Assembly: GCA_022842465.1 (NCBI GenBank)
Contig: JALHPN010000071.1
Coordinates: 1-38,190, forward strand
Direction: 5' to 3'
Origin: Polyangiaceae bacterium
GTDB lineage: Bacteria > Myxococcota_A > Polyangia > Polyangiales > Polyangiaceae
Length of the DNA: 38,190 bases
The notes beneath the pieces were generated by a model. The model worked only from the letters and a program-made list of their open reading frames with translations. It made no database searches and had not been told where the DNA came from. A program made the position numbers and the translations under genes. Of this stretch, positions 1-6,497 are shown piece by piece (the first letter of the stretch is position 1; every line of letters begins with the position of its first letter).

Positions 1-150
1 GGTGGCCGCCGCGGCGCGGGAGAGACGCGCGCCTGCCGCCTCGGGCGGAAGCGCCGCGCCCGCGGCGATCTCCGCGCCGCAGAAGCGGCACGCTCGCGCG
101 CCGTCGTCCTTGAGGTGACGATGGCACGAAACGCATGGTCGGAAGCTCAA
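1..150 (-). CDS. Small zinc-ribbon protein, partial (C-terminus beyond window)
   Basis: The gene is cut by the left window edge; only about the first 50 residues are visible. They carry two Cys pairs (CVSCHRH near residue 6 and CRFCG near residue 21), the pattern of a small zinc ribbon, followed by an Ala-rich stretch that may begin a membrane segment. The TTG start at 150 is chosen because it puts the first Cys at residue 6, exactly as in the neighbour at 203-538, and because a GGGGA element lies 9 bases upstream. The two proteins share the C-x-S-C-H-R-H core and are tandem paralogues. The gene lies 52 bases downstream of its paralogue on the same strand. The function is unknown. The reading is supported by the paralogy; the exact start is less certain. 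Confidence 0.6.
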   Translation of the reverse strand, partial: MSFRPCVSCHRHLKDDGARACRFCGAEIAAGAALPPEAAGARLSRAAAAT

Positions 151-202
151 TCGCGTCGTTCCCCGTGATGTGGTCGTCAGATGCGCGGTCGCGCGGCGCG
201 CG

Positions 203-538
203 TCAGAGCCCGCCGTCCGGCGCTGGCGCCCCGTACACGGGAGCGACGATGCCGGCGTCGTTTCCTGCATCTTGCGCGGGTCCACCGTCCGGTGCAGGCG
301 CGCCGTAGACCGGTGCGGGCACCGGGTCCGGGTCGGGGTCCGCGCCACCGGTGCAGGCGACCGCGGTGACGACCGCCGACAACGCGGCAGCCGCGGCGGC
401 CGAGCGCGATACCCTGAGCGCCGTGCCGGACGCGCCGACCGCGGACGCCGGCGTCGCGACGGCCACGCCGCAGAACGGGCACGACCGGTCCTGCGCGCGC
501 ACGTGACGGTGACAGGACGAGCAGGTGACGAGCGGCAT
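203..538 (-). CDS. Zinc-ribbon, membrane-anchored protein with two PVYGAPAPDGG repeats
   Basis: This 111-residue protein has three parts. Residues 6-23 hold a zinc ribbon (C6, C9, C20, C23). Residues 47-63 form an Ala/Val-rich hydrophobic segment ending in VACTGG, which could be a transmembrane helix; an internal lipobox-like Cys62 is visible but too far from the N-terminus for a normal signal peptide. The tail is a Pro/Asp/Gly-rich linker with two identical 12-residue repeats, APVYGAPAPDGG, at residues 75-86 and 99-110, the second ending one residue before the stop. The gene follows the radical SAM/SPASM gene, and its -10-like element overlaps that gene's stop codon. I infer that the tail could be a substrate of the radical SAM enzyme, but nothing in the sequence proves it. 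The family function is not known to me. Confidence 0.8.
   Translation of the reverse strand: MPLVTCSSCHRHVRAQDRSCPFCGVAVATPASAVGASGTALRVSRSAAAAAALSAVVTAVACTGGADPDPDPVPAPVYGAPAPDGGPAQDAGNDAGIVAPVYGAPAPDGGL
209..316 (-). repeat. Two in-frame repeats encoding APVYGAPAPDGG
   Basis: Copy 1 is at 281-316 and copy 2 at 209-244, with a 24-residue period. The 12 residues are identical, but eight of the twelve codons differ at the third base (for example GGG/GGC, CCA/CCT, GCG/GCA). The repeat is thus conserved as protein and not as DNA. Confidence 0.85.
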
Positions 539-550
539 GGACCGATCCTA
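539..550 (-). promoter_or_regulatory. Leaderless-type promoter, TAGGAT 6 bases before ATG
   Basis: On the minus strand TAGGAT (550-545) is followed by six bases and the ATG of the zinc-ribbon gene at 538. There is no Shine-Dalgarno sequence. The TAG of the hexamer is also the stop codon of the radical SAM gene. The hexamer fits the window-wide TAnnnT-N6-8-start pattern. Confidence 0.55.
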
Positions 551-1879
551 GGTGCTCGCGTCGGTGGGAGCAACCACGCGCGAGGCGGCCGCAACGCGCG
601 CGGCGTAGACGGCCTCCACGCGCCGGGTCGCGCCGGCTTCCAGCGCCTTCGCCGCGCGGAGCTCGTCCTCCGGCCACGGCTCGACGACGACTTCGAAGAT
701 GCCGTGATCGAACGGTTCTCCGGGCGCCTCGGCCACGCGCACGATGCGCTCGCGAAGCCCCTTCCCGAGCAGCTCGAGGGCACGATGGTGGCAGAAGGGG
801 TTGTTCCCGCGGCGCCCGAAGAGCACGTGCCCCGTCCACGAGCACCCCGCGAGGCACTCGCTGGCGTAGTAGCAGCCCGCGCAGCCGCCCCAGAGCTCCG
901 TCTCGTCCCGCTCGCGCGTGAAGCCGACCTCGGGGCTCCGCTCCCAGATGTCGACGAGGCGCGCGTCCCGGATGTTCCCGCCGACGTAGTCACGCGTGGG
1001 CAGCGAGGGGCAGCCCTTGATGTCGCCGTTCGCCTCGATGCCGAGCGTCCCGCGGCCGGCGCTGCAGCGTCGGGAGGAGATCTTGCCGCGGAGGAGCTCC
1101 TCGAACGGTCCGAAGTAGCCGATGTTGTTCCCTGGCCAGATGCGGATGCCGCGCTCCGCGGAGCGCACCGACAAGCGCGCGAGCGCGTCGAGCGCGTCGA
1201 TCATCATGTACGGCTCGAGCATCAGCTCCGGGGTGTCGCCCGCGCGGCCCATCGCCGTCGTGATCTGCACCTGCCACTGCTGGATGCCCGCGTCGGCGAG
1301 CTGCTCGAACAGGGCGTCGAGCTCCGGGAGCGACGGACGCGAGATCTGCGTGTTGGCGGTGACGGGAAGGCCTGCGGCCCGCAGCGCCGCGAGCGCGCGA
1401 AGCGCCGACGCGTGGCTGCCCGCCACCCCGCGCAGCTTGTCGTGGGTGCTCTCGAGACCGTCCACCGAGACGCTCACGTGGGTGACGCCCGCGTCACGGA
1501 GCGCTCGCGCGCGCGCCTCGTCGAGAGCGCGCCCACCCGTGGTCATCGTGCACGTCAGGCCGCGAGAGACGATCCGCTGCGCGATGACGGCGTGATCGTC
1601 GCGGAGATACGCCTCCCCGCCGATGAGCGTCACCTCCATCACGCCGAGCTCCGCCATCTGGTCCACCAGGTCGAGCGCTTCGGCGGTGGAGAGCTCGTCC
1701 GGCCGCGCCCGCCCCGCGCGCGATCCGCAGTGGCGGCACGCGAGATCGCACCGGAGCGTGATCTCCCAGACGGCGTAGACGGGGCGCGCGCTCTTGTCGA
1801 CCTCGCGTGCCTCTGCCGCGAGCGGGAGGCGACGCCGTGAGGGAGGCGCGTGCGGGGCGAGAGGGAGGCGCGTGGTCAC
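548..1879 (-). CDS. Radical SAM/SPASM domain protein
   Basis: The protein is an S-adenosylmethionine radical enzyme of the SPASM type, the class that includes peptide maturases and anaerobic sulfatase-maturing enzymes. The radical SAM cluster motif C-x3-C-x2-C is at about residues 44-51 (CDLACRHC), followed by the GGE motif (LIGGEAY). The C-terminal part carries the full seven-Cys SPASM signature, including C-x2-C-x5-C-x3-C (CAGC..C..C) and a final Cys in NPFCHH, so it should bind two auxiliary 4Fe-4S clusters. About 80 further residues follow. I chose the GTG at 1879 (443 residues) because TAGTCT lies 7 bases upstream; an ATG at 1915 would add 12 unremarkable residues. Two small zinc-ribbon proteins follow on the same strand, one with repeated Tyr-containing motifs, making them candidate substrates or partners. 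The reaction catalysed is not known. Confidence 0.9.
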   Translation of the reverse strand: MTTRLPLAPHAPPSRRRLPLAAEAREVDKSARPVYAVWEITLRCDLACRHCGSRAGRARPDELSTAEALDLVDQMAELGVMEVTLIGGEAYLRDDHAVIAQRIVSRGLTCTMTTGGRALDEARARALRDAGVTHVSVSVDGLESTHDKLRGVAGSHASALRALAALRAAGLPVTANTQISRPSLPELDALFEQLADAGIQQWQVQITTAMGRAGDTPELMLEPYMMIDALDALARLSVRSAERGIRIWPGNNIGYFGPFEELLRGKISSRRCSAGRGTLGIEANGDIKGCPSLPTRDYVGGNIRDARLVDIWERSPEVGFTRERDETELWGGCAGCYYASECLAGCSWTGHVLFGRRGNNPFCHHRALELLGKGLRERIVRVAEAPGEPFDHGIFEVVVEPWPEDELRAAKALEAGATRRVEAVYAARVAAASRVVAPTDAST

Positions 1880-1892
1880 GCACGCGAGACTA
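1880..1892 (-). promoter_or_regulatory. Leaderless-type promoter, TAGTCT 7 bases before GTG
   Basis: TAGTCT at 1892-1887 lies seven bases before the GTG at 1879 that starts the radical SAM gene. No Shine-Dalgarno sequence is present. This spacing is the reason for preferring GTG 1879 over ATG 1915. Confidence 0.5.
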
Positions 1893-1942
1893 GCCGACGC
1901 GCCGCCGGGCGCCACGACCGCGGGGCGAGATCCCTGCGGGGC

Positions 1943-2374
1943 TCAGCCAGGGGGCAGGCCGAGCGCCGCGGCGTACGCCGCCTCGAACGGCGCACGCTCG
2001 GTGTGCGCGTCCATCGTGAGGCCGGCGAACGTCGTCATGAGGTTGGCGGCCGACACCCCCATCGCGACGAGCCTCGACGAGACGAGGAAGTCCGCCGCGA
2101 CGACGTGCTTCGTGTTCGCCACGAGCCACGTCGTGAGGAGTCGCCGCGCGTTCGAGTCGTAGGACTCGAGAGCCTCCCAGTCGTGGAAGGTGCGGAACAC
2201 CTCCCCGCGGAGGAAGTGCGGGTCGAGCGCTTCGATCCATCGCCGCGCCATCGAGGACGAGAGATGACCGCGCGCCACGGTCACGCACAGGTCCGGAGGG
2301 CCGAGGTAGATCTCGAGCGACCCCCGCGGGTCACGCTCCTCGACCACGCGATGCTTCACCCGCGGCGGAAACAT
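1943..2374 (-). CDS. Hypothetical protein, possibly STAS/SpoIIAA-like fold
   Basis: I do not recognise this 143-residue protein. It has no signal peptide or membrane segment and looks like a compact cytoplasmic protein: alternating beta and helix segments, an RGHLSSSMARRWIEAL segment near residue 35, then a long helix-rich half (SYDSNARRLLTTWL, VSSRLVAMGVSAANLMTTF). The layout recalls STAS or SpoIIAA-like domains in bacterial regulators, but this is a weak fold impression only. The ATG at 2374 is the only good start that leaves room for the divergent gene at 2447. A TAGACT hexamer lies 14 bases upstream, suggesting a very short leader. It lies 63 bases upstream of the radical SAM gene on the same strand; no functional link is evident. 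Confidence 0.6.
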   Translation of the reverse strand: MFPPRVKHRVVEERDPRGSLEIYLGPPDLCVTVARGHLSSSMARRWIEALDPHFLRGEVFRTFHDWEALESYDSNARRLLTTWLVANTKHVVAADFLVSSRLVAMGVSAANLMTTFAGLTMDAHTERAPFEAAYAAALGLPPG

Positions 2375-2446
2375 GGGTTGCGGCTTCGAGTCTACGCCCG
2401 ACCCCGCGAGGAAGCTTCGACGGAACGCGGCGTAGGAGGGTGCGTG

Positions 2447-3709
2447 ATGCGTGCGTCTTCCTTGCTCGTCCTCGTCTTGTTCACGGCCTGCGGATCGAAC
2501 GCCGCAGGCGACGCGCGCTCCGGCGCGATCGACGCGGGCGTCTCGCCGAGCTCTCCGGGCTCTGCCCCGGCAGGAGACGGCGACGCCGGCCTGGGGTCCA
2601 GCCCGTCTTCGTCCTCCGGCGACGGCGGGGGCGCGACGGATCCCGTCCTCTGCGGAGCGGCAGCGTGCCGCGACGGGACGACGTGCGTGAGCGGGGCCTG
2701 CGAGCTCCCCGGCTGCAGCGGCTACCAGGTCCCTGGCGACTACGCGACGGTCCAGGCCGCAGCGACCGCGCTCCAGGACGTCGGCGGCACGATCTGCGTG
2801 GGCGCGGGCACGTTCGACGAGCACGTCTTCCTCAACGCCCGTAAGCCCGTCGTCGTCCACGGCGTCTCCGCCGCCAAGACCACGGTGCGGAGCTTCGGCC
2901 TCGGCGGACAGGTCGAGGTGAAGGGGCTCGCCACCACGGAGACCTCCACCGCGACGTCCGCGACGAAGGTGTCCTTTGCGCACGTGAAGCTCGCCTCGAC
3001 GACCGGCGCCGCCTTCCTCCTGAACGGGAACGTCGGCGGTCGGCAAGCGCAAGACGTTCGCTTCTTCGCCTCCACGATCGCGGGCGGAGACCACGGCATC
3101 CACGTCAAGAACGCGCAGAGCGGCGACGACCGCGTCACCGTCGAGGCTTGCGACCTCTCGACCAAGACGGGCAGCGCGCTCTGGCTCGAGGAGCTCACGT
3201 CGTCGCAGGCGAACCCGCCGGTCACCGTCACCGTGACGAGCAGCTGGATCCACGACTCTCCGACCGGCGTCCTCCTCTCGGCCGTGCGCGGCTGCAACTC
3301 GTGCCCGTACCCGAACACCGCCGTGACCGACGCGATCCAGCTCGTGAACGATACGTTCACGACGAATGCGGTCGCCGTCTCCGTCTCGACCGAGCGCCTC
3401 GGGACCTCGAGGCTCGACGTCCACAACACCCTCTTCGTGAAGAACGGCCTGGCGATCTCCGCGAGCAGCGCCGTCGTCGTGGCGACCGGGAACAATCTCT
3501 TCTTCGGCAACGCGACGAACTACGAGGGCGTCGTGGACGGTCCCGCGACGCTGAAGGTCGACCCGCTCCTCGACGGAGCCGCGCCTCCCAGGCTCGGTGC
3601 GACCTCACCCGCGCGCGGCGCGGGAGACGAGACGCGAGCTCCACCGAAGGACTTCTGGGGACGTGCGCGGGGGGCCTCGGTCGACCTCGGCGCCGTCGAG
3701 GCGAACTGA
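2447..3709 (+). CDS. Secreted lipoprotein with right-handed beta-helix-type domain
   Basis: The 420-residue product starts with a lipoprotein signal peptide ending in LFTACG, so it should be anchored by Cys at about residue 14. A Ser/Gly/Asp-rich linker follows (to about residue 65), then a small Cys-rich segment (CGAAACRDGTTCVSGACELPGC) like those in other myxobacterial surface lipoproteins. The rest (residues 85-420) has the alternating pattern of a parallel beta-helix with the opening GDYATVQAAATAL typical of pectate-lyase-like proteins, and ends with DFWGRARGASVDLGAVE, a common closing motif of choice-of-anchor and beta-helix proteins. No catalytic residues can be assigned. The ATG at 2447 has a good GGAGGG site. 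The gene converges with the oxygenase gene; the two stop codons form the palindrome TGATCA. Confidence 0.8.
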   Translation: MRASSLLVLVLFTACGSNAAGDARSGAIDAGVSPSSPGSAPAGDGDAGLGSSPSSSSGDGGGATDPVLCGAAACRDGTTCVSGACELPGCSGYQVPGDYATVQAAATALQDVGGTICVGAGTFDEHVFLNARKPVVVHGVSAAKTTVRSFGLGGQVEVKGLATTETSTATSATKVSFAHVKLASTTGAAFLLNGNVGGRQAQDVRFFASTIAGGDHGIHVKNAQSGDDRVTVEACDLSTKTGSALWLEELTSSQANPPVTVTVTSSWIHDSPTGVLLSAVRGCNSCPYPNTAVTDAIQLVNDTFTTNAVAVSVSTERLGTSRLDVHNTLFVKNGLAISASSAVVVATGNNLFFGNATNYEGVVDGPATLKVDPLLDGAAPPRLGATSPARGAGDETRAPPKDFWGRARGASVDLGAVEAN

Positions 3710-4768
3710 TCAGCCTCGGCCGAGGAGGCGCGTGACGATCGCGACCGTATCGCGCTCGCCTGCCCCGAGCGGGACGCGCACCTCTCGCCGCGCCGCCGTC
3801 CGGCCCGCGCCCGCCTCGACGAAGAACGAGAGGGCCTCGCCGACGTCGACCTCCGGCCCGCGGAGGCGGAAGCCGACGCGTCCGCGCGCCGCGCCGACCT
3901 TGCAGCGGACGTACACCTCGAGCCCGTCCTCTCGGCGGATCCGCACGTCGCCTGCGGCGCGTTCGGCGAGGATGCAGCGCAGGTTCTGGGAGAGGATACG
4001 GCTCACGTAGAACGCTCCCCAGTAGAGCTCCTCGGGGGTCTGGTCCCGCGACTGCTCCGACGCGACCATCGCCTGCGCCGCGGCGAGGATCGGCGCCTCG
4101 GCCAGGAGGAAGGTCGGCCGATCGGCCTCCGGCCTCCGGGCCTTCGGCCTCTCCTCCGGCCCCCCGTAGGTCAGCCAGCACTGGAGCGAGATGCGCGCGT
4201 GAGACGGATCCTCGGAGTCGACGCGCACGCGCGTGACGCGGTGGAGCGTCTTGCTCGGGAAGACGACGAGCCGGTTGTGGCGGAACCGAATCCTCGCCTC
4301 CTCTCCGTCGAAGGCGAGGACGAGGTCTCCGCCCCTCACCTTGGACGGCTCCGCGGCGAGGAAGACGAGGGCCGTCAGGTTCACCCCCGCGCCCTCGTCC
4401 TCGTGGAAGTCGTAGTGGTCCCCCGTCATGTAGCGGGACACCTGCAGGTGCGGCGCAGCGCAGCTCGGGATGATCTGGAAGAGCGGCTCACGCGCGCCCG
4501 CGAAGACCGACTGCATCGCGTCCGACCAGAACTGCTCGCGGAAGAGACGGAGCGTCCTCGAAGGGTCGTGGATCCAGACGGCCTCGTTCTTCCGCCGAGG
4601 ATGGGCGAAGAACACCGACTGGCCGTCGTGACCGAGGTCACGGACGAGGCCCGGGCGCATCTTCCGGTGGAGCGACGGCAGCTCGCGGAAGATCGCAGCG
4701 AGCGCCGCGGGCGAGAAGAAGTCGTCCACCACGAGGTGAGCGCGAGGCCTCGTTCGTTCGACGTTCAT
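3710..4768 (-). CDS. 2OG-Fe(II) oxygenase, prolyl-hydroxylase-like
   Basis: This 352-residue protein has a 2-oxoglutarate/Fe(II)-dependent dioxygenase core in its first 220 residues. The iron ligands can be read as H-x-D in FHEDEG (near residue 125) and the distal His in KTLHRVTRV (near residue 180), with the 2OG-binding Arg following in ARISLQCW. This is the pattern of prolyl 4-hydroxylase-like enzymes that hydroxylate proteins or small molecules; the substrate is unknown. The last 130 residues form a separate domain (EELYWGAFYVSRILSQNLRC and onwards) that I do not recognise. The ATG at 4768 overlaps the TGA of the upstream zinc-ribbon gene (ATGA), with GGGGGAT just before it, so the two are translationally coupled. 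Confidence 0.85.
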   Translation of the reverse strand: MNVERTRPRAHLVVDDFFSPAALAAIFRELPSLHRKMRPGLVRDLGHDGQSVFFAHPRRKNEAVWIHDPSRTLRLFREQFWSDAMQSVFAGAREPLFQIIPSCAAPHLQVSRYMTGDHYDFHEDEGAGVNLTALVFLAAEPSKVRGGDLVLAFDGEEARIRFRHNRLVVFPSKTLHRVTRVRVDSEDPSHARISLQCWLTYGGPEERPKARRPEADRPTFLLAEAPILAAAQAMVASEQSRDQTPEELYWGAFYVSRILSQNLRCILAERAAGDVRIRREDGLEVYVRCKVGAARGRVGFRLRGPEVDVGEALSFFVEAGAGRTAARREVRVPLGAGERDTVAIVTRLLGRG

Positions 4769-5046
4769 CGATCCCCCATCGTCGCCAGGAGTACGACCAC
4801 GACGGCGAGGAGGACGAGGATGCCGACGAGGAACGCCCCGAAGCTCCGCCAAGCCCCTGCGAGGGAGCGCCCGCCCTTGCGGTCGCAGTCCAGGCAGATC
4901 GCCCACGTCCCCGCGCCGCCCTCGGTGAGCGTGCAGCAGTCGCCGCAGACGAGGGCCCGGCACGACGCGCACGGTCCCACCGCTTCCGCGGAGCAGAAGG
5001 TGCATCGTTCGGGGCCGGGCTCGGCCGTCTGGAGCACGCCGCTCAC
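4765..5046 (-). CDS. Small zinc-finger membrane protein
   Basis: The 93-residue protein has an N-terminal Cys-rich region with about nine cysteines, including CTFC, CASC, CGDCC and CLDC. This resembles a B-box or double zinc ribbon binding two metal ions. A single hydrophobic helix (residues about 68-90, FLVGILVLLAVVVVLLATM) anchors it in the membrane with four residues after it. The start GTG at 5046 follows TACGAT by six bases. The gene is coupled by an ATGA overlap to the 2OG-Fe(II) oxygenase downstream, so the two probably work together, perhaps with this protein as an anchor or partner; that role is inference. Confidence 0.8.
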   Translation of the reverse strand: MSGVLQTAEPGPERCTFCSAEAVGPCASCRALVCGDCCTLTEGGAGTWAICLDCDRKGGRSLAGAWRSFGAFLVGILVLLAVVVVLLATMGDR

Positions 5047-5058
5047 GCGGACATCGTA
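5047..5058 (-). promoter_or_regulatory. Leaderless-type promoter, TACGAT 6 bases before GTG
   Basis: TACGAT at 5058-5053 in the context GCGCTAnnnT, then six bases and the GTG of the zinc-finger membrane protein. No Shine-Dalgarno sequence is visible. Confidence 0.55.
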
Positions 5059-5065
5059 GCGCCTC

Positions 5066-6346
5066 TCACAAGCACGTGCCGCGTGCCCACACGCCTTCGG
5101 AGACCTGCGTGAGCCCCGAGCGGACCCACGGCGAGGAGAGGCCGAGCGCCTGGTGCGAGCCCTTCGCGTAGGCGAAGCCGAACGCGACGTAGGCGCGGCC
5201 CGCCGTCACGTGGCTCGGGTTGGGAGCGGCCACACACGCCGGCGCGGGCGGCTCGGCAGGACGCGGAGGCGGAGGCGCGCCCGCATCGCCGGAGACGACC
5301 GGAGAGGCTCCGCCGGCGAGCCTCGCGATCATCGCGCGAACCATCGCGATCTGAGGCCCCGTCTTCTTCGCGTAGTCGGGGCTGTCGTAGCCCCACCAGT
5401 CCCAGCATCCGTTCGGGTTCGACCCCGAGGTCGCGATCGTCTGCGGGTAGAGGACGACGAGGTGGTTTCCGTCCGCCCACTCGTTGTAGCCAGCGCGCTT
5501 GTAGAAGGCGTCGCCGATCTTGCTCACCGACTGCTGGCAGCCGTGGAAGGCGACGTGGATGCGGCACGTCTCGCCGCTCGCGCACGCGGCCGGGACGTAG
5601 GCGTAGGCCGTCTCGGCGAGGCTGTGGCTCTTCGGCGACGCGATGAAGTCCGCCTGGGCGAGCTCGAGGAAGGTGCCGGCTGCCCTCTCGACCCGCGGCT
5701 CGAGAGGGCCGTAGATCGCCTCGAGCGCCTCACCGGCGCCATCGTAGCCGCACGCGCCGATGTACGGCGAGGCGGTGCTCGCGCACGCGACGCCCTCGTC
5801 GACGGTCGGCATCGTGTGGCCCGTCGCCGGGCGGCGGCGCTCGAAGACGAGCGCGCTCGGGTCGACGCCGACTCCCAGGTAGTAGTCGCGGAGCCCGTCC
5901 ATGACGGCGGGGTTCACGGTCCGGTCGTCGGCGCCGCTGAAGAGGAAGACGCGCTGAGCCGCGAGCGCGGCCGTGGGGTCGACGAGGCCGGCCTGGGACC
6001 ACCGCTTCGTCCGCGCGACGAACGGAGCGGCGTCGAGCGGGGCGGACGACGACATGCATCGGCCGAGCGCGTTCGAGATCGCTCCCTCTGCGCAGTCGAA
6101 CGGGCCGCCCGCGAAGACGCCCACACCCTTCATGATCGACGACCAGGCGACGTGCAGCTGCACGGCCATGTACGCGCCCGACGAGAGCCCGGACGTGGAC
6201 GTCTGCGAGACGTCCACGACGAGCGACGGGACCTTGCCGAGCATGTCGGTCGTCTGACTCGAGACCTCCGCGGGATCGCTCGTCCCGCATCCTGGGACGG
6301 CGAGAGCGAGCGCGAGGAGCACGTGGCGCGATGCGTGTCGGAACAT
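5066..6346 (-). CDS. Secreted short-chain-length PHA depolymerase (catalytic domain type 2)
   Basis: The 426-residue enzyme should hydrolyse extracellular poly(3-hydroxybutyrate)-type polyesters. It starts with a lipoprotein signal peptide (LALALAVPGCG). The catalytic Ser sits in the lipase box GLSSGAY near residue 55; candidate Asp is in SGADDRTVNP and His in ATGHTMPT near residue 185. The family hallmarks VGVFAGGPFDCAEG, ASPYIGACGYDGAGEAL, HVAFHGCQQS and GCWDWWGYD are all present, matching the type 2 short-chain-length depolymerases. A Pro-rich linker near residue 355 leads to a C-terminal domain of about 55 residues (SHVTAGRAYVAFGFAYAKGS) of the kind found as a substrate-binding module in such enzymes. 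An excellent GGAGGTG site precedes the ATG. The divergent AraC gene is a possible regulator. Confidence 0.92.
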   Translation of the reverse strand: MFRHASRHVLLALALAVPGCGTSDPAEVSSQTTDMLGKVPSLVVDVSQTSTSGLSSGAYMAVQLHVAWSSIMKGVGVFAGGPFDCAEGAISNALGRCMSSSAPLDAAPFVARTKRWSQAGLVDPTAALAAQRVFLFSGADDRTVNPAVMDGLRDYYLGVGVDPSALVFERRRPATGHTMPTVDEGVACASTASPYIGACGYDGAGEALEAIYGPLEPRVERAAGTFLELAQADFIASPKSHSLAETAYAYVPAACASGETCRIHVAFHGCQQSVSKIGDAFYKRAGYNEWADGNHLVVLYPQTIATSGSNPNGCWDWWGYDSPDYAKKTGPQIAMVRAMIARLAGGASPVVSGDAGAPPPPRPAEPPAPACVAAPNPSHVTAGRAYVAFGFAYAKGSHQALGLSSPWVRSGLTQVSEGVWARGTCL

Positions 6347-6376
6347 GATTCACCTCCGGCGACGATGGAGGTTCTA
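6347..6376 (-). promoter_or_regulatory. Strong Shine-Dalgarno and possible -10 of the depolymerase gene
   Basis: GGAGGTG at 6357-6351 lies four bases before the ATG at 6346. A TAGAAC hexamer at 6376-6371 could be the -10 element, giving a leader of roughly 20 bases. This is the leadered type of start, in contrast to the facing AraC gene. Confidence 0.45.
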
Positions 6377-6483
6377 GGCGGCGGACATCCAGCGTCCCAG
6401 GTCCGGACGCGACGGCGAGCGGGCATGTTGCGCCAGGCGCGCATCGCTCACGAGAGCGAAACGGAGCCGAAACAGGGCGCGCC

Positions 6484-6497
6484 TAGGGTGTGCCTCG
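6484..6497 (+). promoter_or_regulatory. Leaderless-type promoter, TAGGGT 8 bases before ATG
   Basis: TAGGGT at 6484-6489 followed by eight bases and the ATG of the AraC gene at 6498, without a Shine-Dalgarno sequence. Confidence 0.4.

Noticed and set aside
1850..2446. N-terminal extension of the beta-helix lipoprotein by about 200 residues
   Set aside because: The added part is Arg-rich shadow sequence of the minus-strand gene; the ATG at 2447 has a ribosome site and begins a clear lipoprotein signal.
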